Source: Glossina fuscipes (Eukaryota > Arthropoda > Insecta > Diptera > Glossinidae). From it: a stretch of 64,000 nucleotides of DNA. How positions within the stretch are numbered: the first letter of the stretch is position 1; the number at the start of each line of letters is the position of its first letter. Of this stretch, positions 37,537 to 49,720 are shown one piece after another. The stretch covers positions 13,074,914-13,138,913 of the forward strand of contig NW_023998416.1 in NCBI RefSeq assembly GCF_014805625.2, written 5' to 3'. The translations under genes and the position numbers were made by a program. Under the pieces are notes generated by a model. The model made no database searches. It saw only the letters and a program-made list of their open reading frames with translations, and was not told where the DNA came from.

Positions 37537-38457
37537 GTATGTTTCATAAAAATTCTTTAACAAAATTATGCTTTGCTACTCTTCATTATTAAAAGTTTGC
37601 TTATTCAATCAAACACTGAACAATTATGTAAATGAATCCTATGTTAATTATTTCGCAATATTAAATGCATGAATACATTTATTGTTATGTAAGTAAGAAA
37701 AAATTATCTACTCACAGTGATAAGCTTATGGTCAATTACATGATTAGTAAATTTTTACATTCACATACCGCTAACGGTAAATTGTCCTTAATGGGTGCTA
37801 AATAATAACTTGGCATAAAAGTTGACTGTCCCAGTTGACTGTTGGCTATTTTTTGAAATCCAGTTTTGAAAAATTTGAATCTCATTGGTGTCGTTTACAT
37901 CCCGTCCCATATTAGAGCCCTCGAAAAAGTATGCCATTCGATGGGAATAAAATATAATTGTATTGTTTCTTTATTACGAAAGTAAACGTAAAAAGTTCAT
38001 TGGGGTGATGTGGTGCAAGATATTTAGGGATATCGGTCTTGCCTAACTATGTCATTCGTGGTACAAGTATGTACTATGTTTACGCGGAAGTATGCGACAT
38101 CCAGGCGGACTTGAGATGGTCCCGTCATTTACTGCCTGGTTTCAGAAAGTGGTTCTGTGTCGGTCTAGGCTTGTCTATCCGTCTGTCCGTTTTGTTCCTT
38201 GTGTTCAACTTATAAGCCGCAATATTTGCAATACTTTGATGAAATTTGGCACACTGACGTGTTTTGGCCAAAAGACGCATGCTCTTCAAAACGTTGTGAA
38301 TCGGACCACTTTTCGCGCACTTTTTTTGTATAAAAAATTTCAACAGGATGCTAATCGTTTAAGATATTGCAGTTACTTCGAAGTGCTTTATTTTGCACTT
38401 CGGATAAGCAAATATTCAATCATTATTTAGTAAATCAAATCTAAATGTTTTGTGTAG
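37537..38457 (+). other. intron of the sickie homologue containing an R1 repeat
   Basis: A 921-base GT-AG intron. A substantial part (about 38040-38400) is a copy of the R1 dispersed repeat; the open frames at 38092-38430 (+) and 38125-38343 (-) translate that repeat and are not genes. Confidence 0.85.
38040..38400 (+). repeat. R1 dispersed repeat, copy F (inside sickie intron)
   Basis: One of the fuller copies: TATGCGACATCCAGGCGGAC, TAGGCTTGTCTATCCGTCTG, TTCCTTGTGTTCAACTTATA, TGATGAAATTTGGCACACTG, ACGTGTTTTGGCC and GAATCGGACCACTTTTCGCG in order. Confidence 0.75.
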
Positions 38458-38772
38458 AATTTCTAATCATCGCCCCGGTAAAATGTTGGATGGTTCATTG
38501 TCGGATACTCAAACCTATGCTGAAGTCAAGCCAGAATACAGTAGTTATGCCATGTGGCTGAAACACAGCAATACAGCAGGCAGTCGTTTGTCTGACGGAG
38601 ACTCCATAGAAAATATGCAAATGGGTTCACCCTCTATGTCTCGTCATGGTCATAAAATTATGCAACAACGTGCTGCCGCTGCAGTGGTTAATGCAACCGG
38701 CGGTCAAAGCATGGCGGGTGCAGAGTCACCATACGTTCAAAGCCCTCGCATGAATCGCAGTAATAGTATTAG
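38458..38772 (+). CDS. sick: sickie homologue, exon 3 in window
   Basis: A 315-base exon between TTGTGTAG (38456-38457) and AG/GTGAGT (38773). The split codon AG/A gives Arg, then ISNHRPGKMLDGSLSDTQTY, AEVKPEYSSYAMWLKHSN, TAGSRLSDGDSIENMQMGSP and, at the end, SPYVQSPRMNRSNSI. The SLSDTQTYAEV...SYAMWLKH...RLSDGDS block is typical of the conserved stretch of Nav-family proteins. It ends with AG, which is again completed by the next exon. Confidence 0.92.
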
Positions 38773-39525
38773 GTGAGTAGGAATGTTTTTATAGATGAAT
38801 CTCTTTGCACATAACTTATGAAAATTATCTTATATTCATAAATATATATGTAATTATTATTTTAAAAGATATTTCAATAATCCTACTCTGTATATTATGT
38901 CCAAAAGCTACTTGAAAGAAAGGACATACCCAAGGTGATAAAATTATTAAACAACATTAGTTTGCTTTAAAGCTTCATTAATTTGGCCGGTTTTGCTTTA
39001 GTATTTTTTTACATAGGAATGAATGTAAATAAAACTTTTATTCTTATCATTAAAGTTAATATAACAATCATTTCATAATGATATCGCATCGTAGTTTTAA
39101 TGGCTAATAGTAGATAATTAAATGCATATAAAACCATCATTAGGGAAGTTTTTTATCACGTAAACTACCTTTTATAAACTATCATCGATAATTAGTGCTA
39201 GAAGCTTAAAACAATTTGACGAGATTTTTCGCGTTTAAAGTAATTGATATAACCTCATATTGAATAGAGCTGCAACTTCTCTTCGTCAAAGTACAAACTT
39301 TAGACTTTACGCTAATTTATAAGTCGCTTCAGTGAATCTTACGCCTTAAAGCCTTTTTTAGTTCTGGCTACGAGATACCCTATGAAGGCGTTATGATAAT
39401 GCATGAAAGCATGACGCAAAGGATTTGTGATGAAGCTGAATACCGATGGTTCAGCCATACACACATAGTGTACTGATGTTTTTATGTAGTGGTTTGTTTG
39501 GGTATTCCTGCCGTGCAGACTTAAT

Positions 39526-39930
39526 TCACGGTGCTCGCGGAGTAGGAATTCGCACAGGTAACTCGCCGAGGGTGATTAGTCTTCGAGTGCCAGACGGAGG
39601 CACATAATAAGTGCCAAGCCCAGCTGAGATCTCTGCCTTTGAGTCTGGCAGGTTGAAATTGAACTCCACACCGAGCAACACATAGCGCTTTATGAAATCC
39701 TCCCAATTAACGGGACCGTTGATGGGGAACAATTACCGACTTACTTTATATTGCACTCTATAGCGGGCCAACTCTCGTTCCTCCCATTGCCTGATTAACA
39801 ATTTTTCATTCAATGGCTTACGGTCAGTCAGCGCGACGTTTTCATTCTCATAGAACTATCTAAAACTGAATTCTTTCATGATTAGTTTGCGTTCTTCGTA
39901 GTCGGTATCGTTCGGGACATAGTTTATAAA
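39526..39930 (-). pseudogene. broken fragment of an unrecognised protein-coding sequence
   Basis: On the - strand a single frame reads FINYVPNDTDYEERKLIMKE, a stop (TAG 39856-39858), then FYENENVALTDRKPLNEKLL, IRQWEERELARYRVQYKVSR, a stop (TAA 39733-39735), then FPINGPVNWEDFIKRYVLLG and VEFNFNLPDSKAEISAGLG before a final TGA at 39526-39528. The frame is kept across both stops, and the residue make-up (many W, Y, E, R in a globular pattern) is much more protein-like than other open frames in this intron. It is GC-richer than its flanks. A GTAAGT at 39739-39744 could be an old splice donor. I do not recognise the family. It is dead as read, unless the stops are assembly errors. Confidence 0.6.
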
Positions 39931-40839
39931 CTACTAGAACTATGAAGATACGATCAACAAATAAATTCAATAAAAAATAAATAAAAAAAAAACCAAAACA
40001 ATTCTAGCTAAGTCACTCGGATTTATAAGAAGTTGTTTCACTTTACGCTGACGTTCATATTTGACTCATAGATAACATTATATAGGGAAGCATATTTGTT
40101 CCTATGTAGTTATATATATGTTAATATATAAATACAGCTTTTTTCCTGAAACGCACAATACGTACGATAGTTGTTTAGCTTGGATATAATGCTTTTTACT
40201 TTTGTATTAAAGATTCCTCTTTCGCTTAATGCATACTAGTATGCACATTCTTACTCTACACCGCATTTCTTATTACATTTATTTAAATTAAATGAACCCT
40301 AAGGTAAAGAAACTAAAAAAGCAAAACGTATCAGCCTGCAAACCAAAAGATATCCTAACAACCCTCAAGCCATTCCATTGCTTCAAAGTGTATGCGTGTA
40401 AAATAACACAGATTGTTCCGTACATTCATCCTTTGCAAGCAAGCAACACACATTAAAGCATAAATATTTTCACAAAAACTTTAATTTAACTAAATATTTG
40501 TTTATTATCTTAAAAAGCAAGACATGAACGATTTAAGTGAGAATTATTTTTCTACCTATAACTAATATTTTTGATCGTACTGTTATGCTTTGGAAACACA
40601 TTCAACTGTTGCCATACTGCCTACATCCGAGGGCTGATATATACTATGTCCAACAAAAAATTCATATTAGTTTTATCAAATCTCAATCTGTTTTTAAGCC
40701 TCGTCATGGTTTACAAATTGCAATGCTTTCACTCACGTTACTTCTTGTATTTTCGAAACAATGGAAAAATTTTAAATTTCATGTCTAAATTGAACAGTGA
40801 CTTTTGATAAGAGAACATACAGTTCAAACGGAAAGTGTA

Positions 40840-40995
40840 AGCTTGAAAAGCGTCGTGGCAACTCTCCATCATCGGAAGCAATAATTTTTTAGTGGTTTAC
40901 CAATTATAAACGAACCAAGCCCGTATCGGTATTTGCATTCAAAAACAGTTAAAATATTCAAAAAATTAATTTCGATAATGCAAAAATGAAGTAAC
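40840..40995 (+). repeat. dispersed repeat R4, copy 2
   Basis: Matches 29780-29965: GCAACTCTCCATCATCGG, AATAATTTTTTAGTGGTTTA, then TTAATTTCGATAATGC and AAAAATGAAG. Same orientation as copy 1. It lies in the third sickie intron. Confidence 0.6.
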
Positions 40996-42437
40996 AAGAA
41001 ATGATTGACCCCTGATATCGATAAGGGACCTTATTCTGAACGTGATATAGCAATGGCAATGGAAAAGCTGCCTGAATTAGTGCTCTATTTGTTGCCTTAA
41101 ACACCGCGTTCTCCGAAACGGGCTGGCTATTATGTGTTCGCAAATATCATATAGATAGTCCAGGGAAAAAGATTTGGATAGAATGAGAAAGTTCTAGCGG
41201 AAACTTGGCAGTCTTAATAAACTCTTTTTCTTCACAAAAAGAAAACCTCAAAATGTTGGAGAACACCTCTGAAAGAGATTGTAGCAAAGGAAAATCAAAC
41301 TTTTATTTTTGTTTGTCTTCATTGCCGCTGAATTAGATTTATCAACAGTTATTGAAATACCTGTAGTGTTCAAAAGAAAAATTTTGTAAAATTTCCAGTA
41401 GTAAAAAATGTATGCATAAAAAAAGGCAAATTGTTCTAAACTCAGACAAAATATAAAGTTAAGCAACTACTCAGATATTTTTTCAATGCTTCGTTTTTTC
41501 TGATCAAATTCTATTATCAACTTGTAATTTCCGTTCACTTTTAACCACAACAACAAAACAAACCATCTCTCTCCTTGTTTTGTAAAACTTTTAATATATA
41601 AGCAATTTCGTTTAAAAATTTTGTTTATGAGTGTTTGTCGAATGGATATACATTGGACGCTACGTAGGTAGCATAGCTGTAGGCGCCAATTAACACCTCT
41701 CTAGCAGAATCCAGACGATTGCAAATTTCCTGTTTATCACTAAAATATTGAAACAGGAAATTTTCGGCAGCACAAACTGTGGTATGATGATAGACGTTAT
41801 ATATAGCAAGTTGCCTTTTACTTACTCCAAGCTTTACGGTATGCACATAGTTAAATTTAAAGATCAGACATTATTTAAAAAAAAGCAAAACGAACATTTC
41901 AATCGATAAGAGCTTGTTTTAGTTTATATGCAATTATTTTACCCAAAAATATATGCCTTTGAATTTATGCATTTCAATTTTATAATTGGCTTCAAAATTT
42001 TCGTTGAGCTTACTTTTCATTCCTTAATAATAATTAATTGAGTTTAAGCACATAAGTTCATATACGTTATCATGAAAGACAAAGCATTTGATGATACGTA
42101 AATAGCGTTATTCAACATTCAGTACACAGTGCACATATGTCCTATGTCAAATTCCTCTCCGAAAATAGGCGACGTGCGATGTTTTTTTGGCAATATTTAA
42201 AAGCCTAAAGGACGAAAAATGTCATTCATTCATTTTTCATTACATTTTTAAAGCAAAGATATATAAAAAAGTTGTTGTTAAAGTTGTTTTCGTTATTTTG
42301 CTTATGGAAATTATTTTTGCTTGCTCTCTCTTAAGCTCTCTCTTAAGCTTTTAATAATTTACACTTTACAAAAACAAAAGTTTTAATTGAATTTAATTCG
42401 TTCTCATATTCACAACTTTATTCAATTTTCTATATAG

Positions 42438-42790
42438 ATCAACAAAATCGGAAAAAATGTATCCTTCCATGTTGTCGCGTGGGCCTGAAGTAGAAATTGA
42501 ACCCTACTATTGTCTACCAGTAGGCAGTACTCATAACGGCGTAATCTCAGCACAATTGGCAGCAGCAGCAGTCGCTGCAGCAGCGAACTTGCAAAATACG
42601 AATCATAATGCAACTGGTGGTGCAGTTGCTTGGAGTCAACCCACCTCACCCACACCTATTAATCGGGGTTTTGTTGGTACGATGTCGCCTACTCATGCTA
42701 ATACCATGGGTGGTTTACAGACAATGGTGTCTGGTGTTACACAAACTGGTGGTACACATAAGCTTACTTATCCTAAGAAAAATGACGATG
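42438..42790 (+). CDS. sick: sickie homologue, exon 4 in window
   Basis: A 353-base exon bounded by TCTATATAG (42436-42437) and G/GTACGT (42791). AG/A again gives Arg, then STKSEKMYPSMLSRG, EVEIEPYYCLPVG, an Ala-rich run (AQLAAAAVAAAANLQ), AWSQPTSPTPINRGFVG and THKLTYPKKNDD. The SEKMYPSML...EVEIEPYYCLPVG block is a Nav/sickie hallmark. The Ala-rich tract is a low-complexity insertion of the kind that varies between flies. The open frame starting at 42457 is internal. Frames in other phases and on the - strand are shadows. Confidence 0.93.
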
Positions 42791-42869
42791 GTACGTGTAT
42801 GATCTCTGCTTAAATCACATATATATATACATATATATATATTATCTCGAATAATCTTTGCAATTTTAG

Positions 42870-43021
42870 TGCATGGCAGTGCCGCTTCTTTATTATCTGG
42901 TGGCAGCTCATTATATGGCACTTCCGAAGAAAGGCAGGCACATGAAATTCGACGTTTGAAACGCGAACTTATGGAGGCTAGAGAACAAGTTCTAAGCCTT
43001 AGCAGCCAATTATCAACAAAT
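42870..43021 (+). CDS. sick: sickie homologue, exon 5 in window (start of Nav coiled coil)
   Basis: A 152-base exon after a 79-base intron, acceptor GCAATTTTAG (42868-42869), donor AAT/GTAAGT (43022). It encodes VHGSAASLLSGGSSLYGTSE, then ERQAHEIRRLKRELMEAREQ and VLSLSSQLSTN. The heptad pattern matches the beginning of the Nav coiled coil, where vertebrate Nav proteins read ..LKRELESSQEKVANLTSQL followed by LVAAFEQSL in the next part. This exon ends in phase 0. The VAAFEQSL continuation and the C-terminal AAA+ domain are not found before the window ends. Confidence 0.92.
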
Positions 43022-43092
43022 GTAAGTACGAAAGAATAACAAAAAAGATTAATATTTAAAAAAAAAAATGCAAAAAACACCGCGGACAACTT

Positions 43093-43164
43093 GGGCTCGT
43101 CCGGGATTTGAACCCGGGACCTCCCGCACCCTAAGCGGAAATCATACCCCTAGACCAACGAGCC
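43093..43164 (-). tRNA. tRNA-Pro (anticodon AGG)
   Basis: The - strand starts GGCTCGTTGGTCTAGGGGTA and folds as a 72-base cloverleaf. The acceptor stem GGCTCGT pairs with ACGAGCC, the A box is TGGTCTAGGGG, the anticodon arm TCCGC-TTAGGGT-GCGGG has anticodon AGG (+ strand 43130-43132), the T arm is CCGGGTTCAAATCCCGG, and the discriminator is C. No intron and no encoded CCA, as in eukaryotes. A TTTTTT pol III terminator lies 15 bases past the 3' end (+ strand 43072-43077), with a longer T run behind it. It should be functional. It is antisense to sickie, 71 bases beyond a splice donor. Confidence 0.96.
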
Positions 43165-44394
43165 AGTTAGACACGAATTGTTTGCAATCATATATAATGC
43201 AAACCTGCGTCATTATGATAGTTAAAAATATACATAATATAAAAAGCATTTGAGAATTATACACAAGCCGTATGTATAAAACAAACAGTTTTACGTAGTT
43301 CATGTAGTATTGTATGTACATTACCTTTTTTATATGCAAAAAAAAATTTTTGGTTTTCGATATCAATAACAACAAGTCAGAAAGTTATATACGTTGGAGC
43401 AAGCATTTTCTGTATCCATTACCTTGAAGAATTTATAAAATTGTGACGCAATTCCAACCTTATCCATCATGACTTTTGTAGAAATCTTAACTCAAATCTA
43501 GTTTTAGATTGATACATGCTATAAACCAGAGGATTGGATGCGTTTAACATTAGTAAGAGTTGGTTTCAGAGATGATAATGAACAGACATATGCAACTGTC
43601 GGTTTGCAAATCTTTTTCATAACGCATGCTTTTACATGTCTTAACATCATTTAATATTAAAAGCAGCTTTAAGTTAAAAGAATTTCGAAACATTAAATAA
43701 TTCAGTTATACATCCTTGCAGGTTGCAGCATTCTTATCCTGGTTTGTTTGTTAGCAAAATTTGGCAGTCGTCCAATTATGGCATTTCTCTTCAAATAAAA
43801 CCAACAAAAAGTTTTTAATACATTCGCTTCATTTTTCCAGTGTAGAGTAAAAGGGAAAAAAAAATTCTTGAACAAAAATATATTAAGAAATTGCAAGCAA
43901 AGCCATTATGACAACGTTTTCCATAATTAAAACATTCCGAGCTCATTACTCCAAACACAATTGCATAGGTAAGAGGAAAAAAAGAAGAAATTAATAAAGC
44001 TAGTACTAACAGCTAGGTTGTAAGTAGGTAGCTAGGTGCTAAATAATATGAAAAATTTTGCCTTAGACGGCGCTTTTTTCTTTTTACTCCTTTATTATTA
44101 TTCTCTAATAAGATGTGTTAGTACTGTAAGCCTAATAAGATGACATAACCAACGAGCAAACTTCCAAAGGCACGCGATAATCGCACTGATAGAGCGATGA
44201 TATAAACGTGATTTCATAAGATTGAATAAAGATGAGGTAAACGTTAACTTTTAATAATTGCACAATTTGTTAACAAAATACCGTGTCTTCAATGCTTTCT
44301 GATTTTACCTTACTTCCTAGCAAATGTTTTACCTATCGCCCCATTAATACACAATTACACTTTTATATTCCGCATCCTTTATGGTACAGGTGTA

Positions 44395-44745
44395 CATCAT
44401 GTTCATGCGCAAGTATGCAACACTCAGAAGTGCTTGAGATAGACTCACTTTTTAATAAGACGATATCGAGCTGTCTCGGTATCACAGAATCACTTTCTGA
44501 ATCAAACTAAGCTTGTCTATCCGTTTTTTTAACTAATAGTTCACAATTTTTAGGGTATTTTGATGAAATGTGTGTGTGTGTGTGTGTTTTGATGACATAT
44601 TTTCACCCAACCAAGTTTGAAATCTTTTCGATCGTTTTCCTTATTTTGAAAAGTCGTTACATGAACAACTGTATTAAACTAGATGGCACGAGGTGTTTAA
44701 TGGTTTGTCGTGTCCCACTATAGTGTTTTTGGCATATTTTGCCAT
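44395..44745 (+). repeat. R1 dispersed repeat, copy G
   Basis: GCAACACTCAGAAGTGCTTG, AGCTTGTCTATCCG, TTTAGGGTATTTTGATGAAA, a (GT)n run replacing part of the middle, TATTTTGAAAAGTCGTTAC and the tail GTGTTTAATGGTTTG...CCCACTATAGTG, which recurs in copy L. Confidence 0.7.
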
Positions 44746-45996
44746 ATCATAAGCCCTATATCTCTATTACCTAAATTGAATTAATAGAATATTGAAAAGT
44801 TAATTTGAAAATTTTGCCTATAAACAATTGGCTTCGTATGCGCACAATATCGTAATAAAATGACACAATGTGCAGATGAATGTTCTAAACTCTTCCCTTT
44901 TATTTTTTTAATCTTATCTATTGTAATTATCACTTGAAAGCTTCGTGTATGTGTAAAGATCATAAAACGTTATGGTTGCACAATTTAAAAAGGTTAACTA
45001 TACGTGCATACGCGTGCATACACGCTCATCTAAGCAGACAGCTGATATTTACTGAGCGATAAGTATCATTAAGTTAAAGTTACAAATGTTTTTATATGAA
45101 AACAAAAAATAAAATAAACAAATAAAAAAAAAAAAAAAAACAGCAGCAACAGCAACTAGATAAACAAAGCGATATTAAATAAAAGTCCTATTGGTGTAGG
45201 TTATAATATGCCCGCCGCACCGTACAATAGTTTGCTTTTCGCCTTACATAGCAACGTGACTATGTTTATAATATGCTTAGGGGTTTGGTTTTGCGTTTAT
45301 ATATATAAAAGGACTGTTTACTAAAAATTTGGAGGGAATATCCATTTTGCCACAGAAGATTAATTTTCTTCTCTAAATATCTTACCGCCTGCAAAGTCCT
45401 TATTGTCTTTTTTTTATAGAGTGATGGAATTCCAAGATCGCGTTTGAACGACATAATCTTTTTTTTTTTTTTTTTAAATTATTTTCTTTTATCATGACAT
45501 GCTGGAAAGAAATGGTCATTATTCATTTGGCGAAAATATTTGTAACCAGCATTACATTTGCTTTAGTTATATTTCTCTTGTTACTCTTCATTGATATTTT
45601 TGCCATCACATCGGTCGTAATGAAATGTGTGTTCCATTGTACAACTATTGTTGTACGAACTACCATTGCAAATAGAATGTGTATGTGTACGTCGGTGGTA
45701 TTTCCTTTTGTGAGAGTTTACATATGTTAGTAAACTCACTGCATGCGACAACATTCTGCCCACAATTCATTCTATTTCTACTATTTTTATGGCATTCGCA
45801 CCTCATCCGTGCATTAAAAAAGGCGGTAAGAACTACTTATAGAAATATGTATTTATTTAGGCTAGAAATGAAAACCTTAACTGTATAGAATATGTAGGTA
45901 CCGCAAAATGCATTTATTTCTTTATATAATAAATAAATTATATTCCTTTTTTTGGTGGCAAAAAAAAAAAAAAAAAAAAAAAAAAAACTTGTTATA

Positions 45997-46185
45997 CATC
46001 ACCACCATCATCACCGTGACTACGTTACCAATGCTCGTTGGTGTTGTCTGTCTGTTGGTAATTCGGTGCATCACGGGAATGAGACAGATAATTCTAATTT
46101 AAGTATAAGCTTTGACCACAAACACATTATCACTGTCGTGATGGTGGTGGTGGTGGTGGTGGTGGCAGTGATGATGGTGGTGATG
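45997..46185. repeat. inverted simple-sequence repeat (CAT/CAC against GTG/ATG)
   Basis: The 18 bases at 45997-46014 (CATCACCACCATCATCAC) are the exact complement, in reverse, of 46168-46185. Between them lies a (GGT)n run (about 46143-46165). A poly-A tract precedes it (45961-45987) and a GACT-rich run follows (46195-46225). Confidence 0.8.
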
Positions 46186-47650
46186 GCGACTTTGCTGACT
46201 AACTGACTGACTAACTGGCTGACTATTTGTCCGTTGTGTTAGTCATTTTTTCACCTCGTCTGGGCAGAACATCTAAGAAGCGAACTGTGCAAGTCATTCT
46301 TAACATTTCCTTTAACAAACACATCTATTTGTACGATTGTATTAGTATTTCTTACTTGCTTTCCACAGCGGTTAAGCTTGCGGCATTTTACTGCAGTTAC
46401 TTTTCTGCATACTGAAACGACTTAGCAATACCATTTTTGGTATTACCACTACGTATTTTCATTCTGAACAACTATTTATTCTAAAAATGACTTTATTGTA
46501 AATTTTTTATTAAACGTATATATACACGTATGTGTAAAGTTGCTTCATGTTTGTTTTGAGGTTTTACACGGATGCTGGCACTTTTCTTAAACATCGTTTT
46601 AGCGATATATATGTATTTATGTATATGAACGAATATATATATAATATATAAATTTATTCTTCTTATTTATACAACAAACAACTTTCGAAAGGTAAGCGCA
46701 CTATAGATGTATAAGCAAAAAGGAAAAAACTCTTGAGCATGCACATAGCCAGCATGTAAATAATAACATTCATGGACACACTTTTATGGCATCTAATCAT
46801 ATTTTCTGTGGTTGATTCATCTCATCACAAATATGGATGCTTTTGTTTTGTTGTAAGTTAAATCATCCAAAGAGGAAGTTGGAGGTTTTCACTGATAACG
46901 CAAACATCATTATGCACAACAATCTCTTTATAGAAAGCTTTAAAATATTTGAAATTCAATATTTATGCAGGCATACGTACGCACCTTATACACTATCCTA
47001 TCTCTACGTTAACCTAATTCATTAGAGGCAAGACAATTTCGAAGACATGAGAATAATAATGCTCTCGATATACCGCTCTTCTCCCTATTATCTGTATTAA
47101 ATTTCTTTTAACACGACATATCTTTATTTACTTAATTTTGAAAGCTTAACTTTCAGGCTTATCAACCAACTGTCTGACAAATAATGAATTAAAAAACAAG
47201 AACTTGTTTAATCTGTGGGATTGCTACACCTAATGCTATAATTATATGTGTTATTATGATTACATGAAAGTCACATCATCACATTTGATGCCAAACCATA
47301 CTTTTAAGTGTATGTTGTTTTAAGCTGAATCTTGGCTACGCTCTAATTATTTCGTAAACCGACGCGATTCGCGCGTATCTCTAATGCAATAAACAAGCAA
47401 AGTTTTTATATACAATTTTTGTGCACGCAATATGTAAATTTGAAGCCCGCTATAAACCGTTAAAGAAAAACGTAAGATTTTCTAAAGTTTGTCATAAATG
47501 TTCTTTAAAAAATTTGAAATATAATTAACAAACTGTTCTCCAAAACCAATGACAAAAATAAAAAGTAAATCTTCATAGGAAGGAACGATTTTTTCGCGCA
47601 AAAGATTTGATAAAAGTTTCCAATACATGAGTTAATGTGTCCGTTAAATT

Positions 47651-47653
<3 letters not shown>

Positions 47654-47700
<47 letters not shown>

Positions 47701-47710
47701 NNNNNNNNNN

Positions 47711-47768
<58 letters not shown>
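47654..47768. repeat. (CT)n microsatellite interrupted by a 10-N gap
   Basis: CT dinucleotides run on both sides of Ns at 47701-47710, so the true length is unknown. The RE-repeat frame on the - strand is an artefact. Confidence 0.95.
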
Positions 47769-47771
<3 letters not shown>

Positions 47772-49594
47772 CAGTCTATAAAAGTATAACACTTATCGGA
47801 TGACCACATATTCCCTAGGCTTTAGCCACCATCCCCCTAATGCTTTCTTTCTTTCTCTTTCCTCTCTTCTTCCTGGGAACACCCAAAGATACTTTGGATC
47901 ATGTCGAATATGTAGAAAAAGATTCATTTCCTCTAATAAATTTGTTCCTTGATTTTCGAGCTTTGTTCCGAAGTCCTCCGTAAAGACTACTTGAGTCAAA
48001 CGAGGAGCAAAACTGCGTCAGCGTAGCTGTATTGAGACGATGTGTCAGACTAAGAATGACTTGGAAGTTTTCAATGCTTTTTCCAAAAAGTTTACAGTTT
48101 AGAAAGGAGTTTTTTGAGTTGGTTATGTACTCGGCTGTTGAGTTATATAATTGCTTACCACTTTCTTCATCGTTTCGAAAAATATCAAGCAATGGAGGAA
48201 CTTTCGAGCAAAACATCGTCGAGACAAAAGGATGAAGAGCTTGAATACCTATTGCACTACTTTTCCTTTTATCCATAAAAAAGTGGCGGAAAAACTTCTT
48301 TTTTCAGCAGATTGTTACAGCAGTGCGTGTTAACCTTTAAGCATTTAGAATGAATTCTTTCTCGATTCTTTCACGTCCTATCTACTAGAGCTTTTTATTA
48401 TTACTTTCCCACAACGTATATTCGCCTTGTGATATCATCTTTACTCTAAACGCGCTCATCGCATGCGTATATATCGCTTTGTTACTCGAACATGGAGTTG
48501 CAGACTTTGATATCGCTAATCGTCACGTTTCATTTTCATTACAAAAACTTGAACTTCTGCAAAGTGGACACAATCAATGTGTCTTTTAATTTCTCTAACA
48601 TAAGTTTTATCAGTTTAATCGAACCTAACTTTTTTTCTTATTGCTTTTGCTTGCTAAAATACCACACATCAAGCTATGCTTAATAAATTAGTTAGTTATT
48701 GGTTTGAATTTAAGTTAACATAAAAAATGATTATGAATAGAAAATCTTTCTTATTTGAATTGACTAAAAGAGCGCCTACTACTCTGCTAAGCAATTCAAT
48801 TTTTTCAATCTAATATAATAAACACGAAACAAGCGGACCGCAGAGATATTCAGATCTTCAGAATGCCGCGCAATTGGTCAATTTTTGTCATGACAACATA
48901 TAGGATATAGGATATGGCGATGTTGCCTATCTTCAAACTATCTTGTTCAAGCTTTAATGATAAAATAATAACTCACTGTCCACTACCATGAAACTTCTCG
49001 ACGATGTGTTAAACTTGCGGTTACTTTACATTACTTAAAGACTAGTGTTTTAGTGTTAAACTATGCGCGTCTAATCTTTTCTTTAAACCTTGTGGTGGAC
49101 ATATTCTTTTCCTTATCCCTTAAACGGGTGACCATCCGTCCTCTGTCCCTTAATCAAGCTGCTTTAGTCAATTGCATTCAAATTACTTTGTCTCTATTTC
49201 TAATAACTTGAAGATTTATGCATAAACTTGTTATTTCGAAAAACAAATCGTTTATGCGATTTCAGCAAAATCAAAGTCTTTGCCATATTCTTCTAAGAGA
49301 ATATCTGTTCATCTTTTTACGCTCATAGGCATCTGTTTTTAATTACGATTATGAGCGCACTGATTGATTCGATTGACTCAAAATTCCGAGATATAATTTA
49401 TCCTTTAATATTTTACTTTATCGTATCTCCTTTCTACTGTTTGCATTTGCTGGCATTTGTAACTTATTATGACAAATTAGTATGCTTTTGAAACTTCTTC
49501 TTTAATGTATGAAATACATGTACTTTCTTTACTTGTATCTGCTGTCAAAGGACGGTAGATGATGATAGGTTGATTTCGCCAAGATGTTTGCAAC

Positions 49595-49720
49595 ACCCAG
49601 ACGTAAGCTTTAGCAGAGCATTGATATAGCATGTCCGTATGTCCATCTATGTATCTGTTTTCTGTCTATCTATCTGCCTGTCCTTCTGTCCAATGTCTGC
49701 GGTATAACTTGCACTAGGTG
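49595..49720 (+). repeat. R1 dispersed repeat, copy H
   Basis: GTTTGCAACACCCAGACG head, then GCATGTCCGTATGTCCATC and a CTGTCTATCTATCTGCCTG run, followed by GCGGTATAACTTGCAC. The distal part is missing. Confidence 0.6.

Larger units (their letters stand above)
38773..42437 (+). other. long intron of the sickie homologue
   Basis: A 3665-base GT-AG intron. It holds an antisense coding relic (39526-39930) and one copy of repeat R4 (40840-40995). Nothing else with gene character was seen; open frames at 40537-41846 are AT-rich and unsupported. Confidence 0.85.

Noticed and set aside
43068..43253. 61-residue + frame across the tRNA gene
   Set aside because: It is the translation of the antisense strand of tRNA-Pro.
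47899..48276. 125-residue frame on the - strand, and a + frame resembling the C-terminal tail of a LINE reverse transcriptase
   Set aside because: The similarity is only in general character; no catalytic motif is present.
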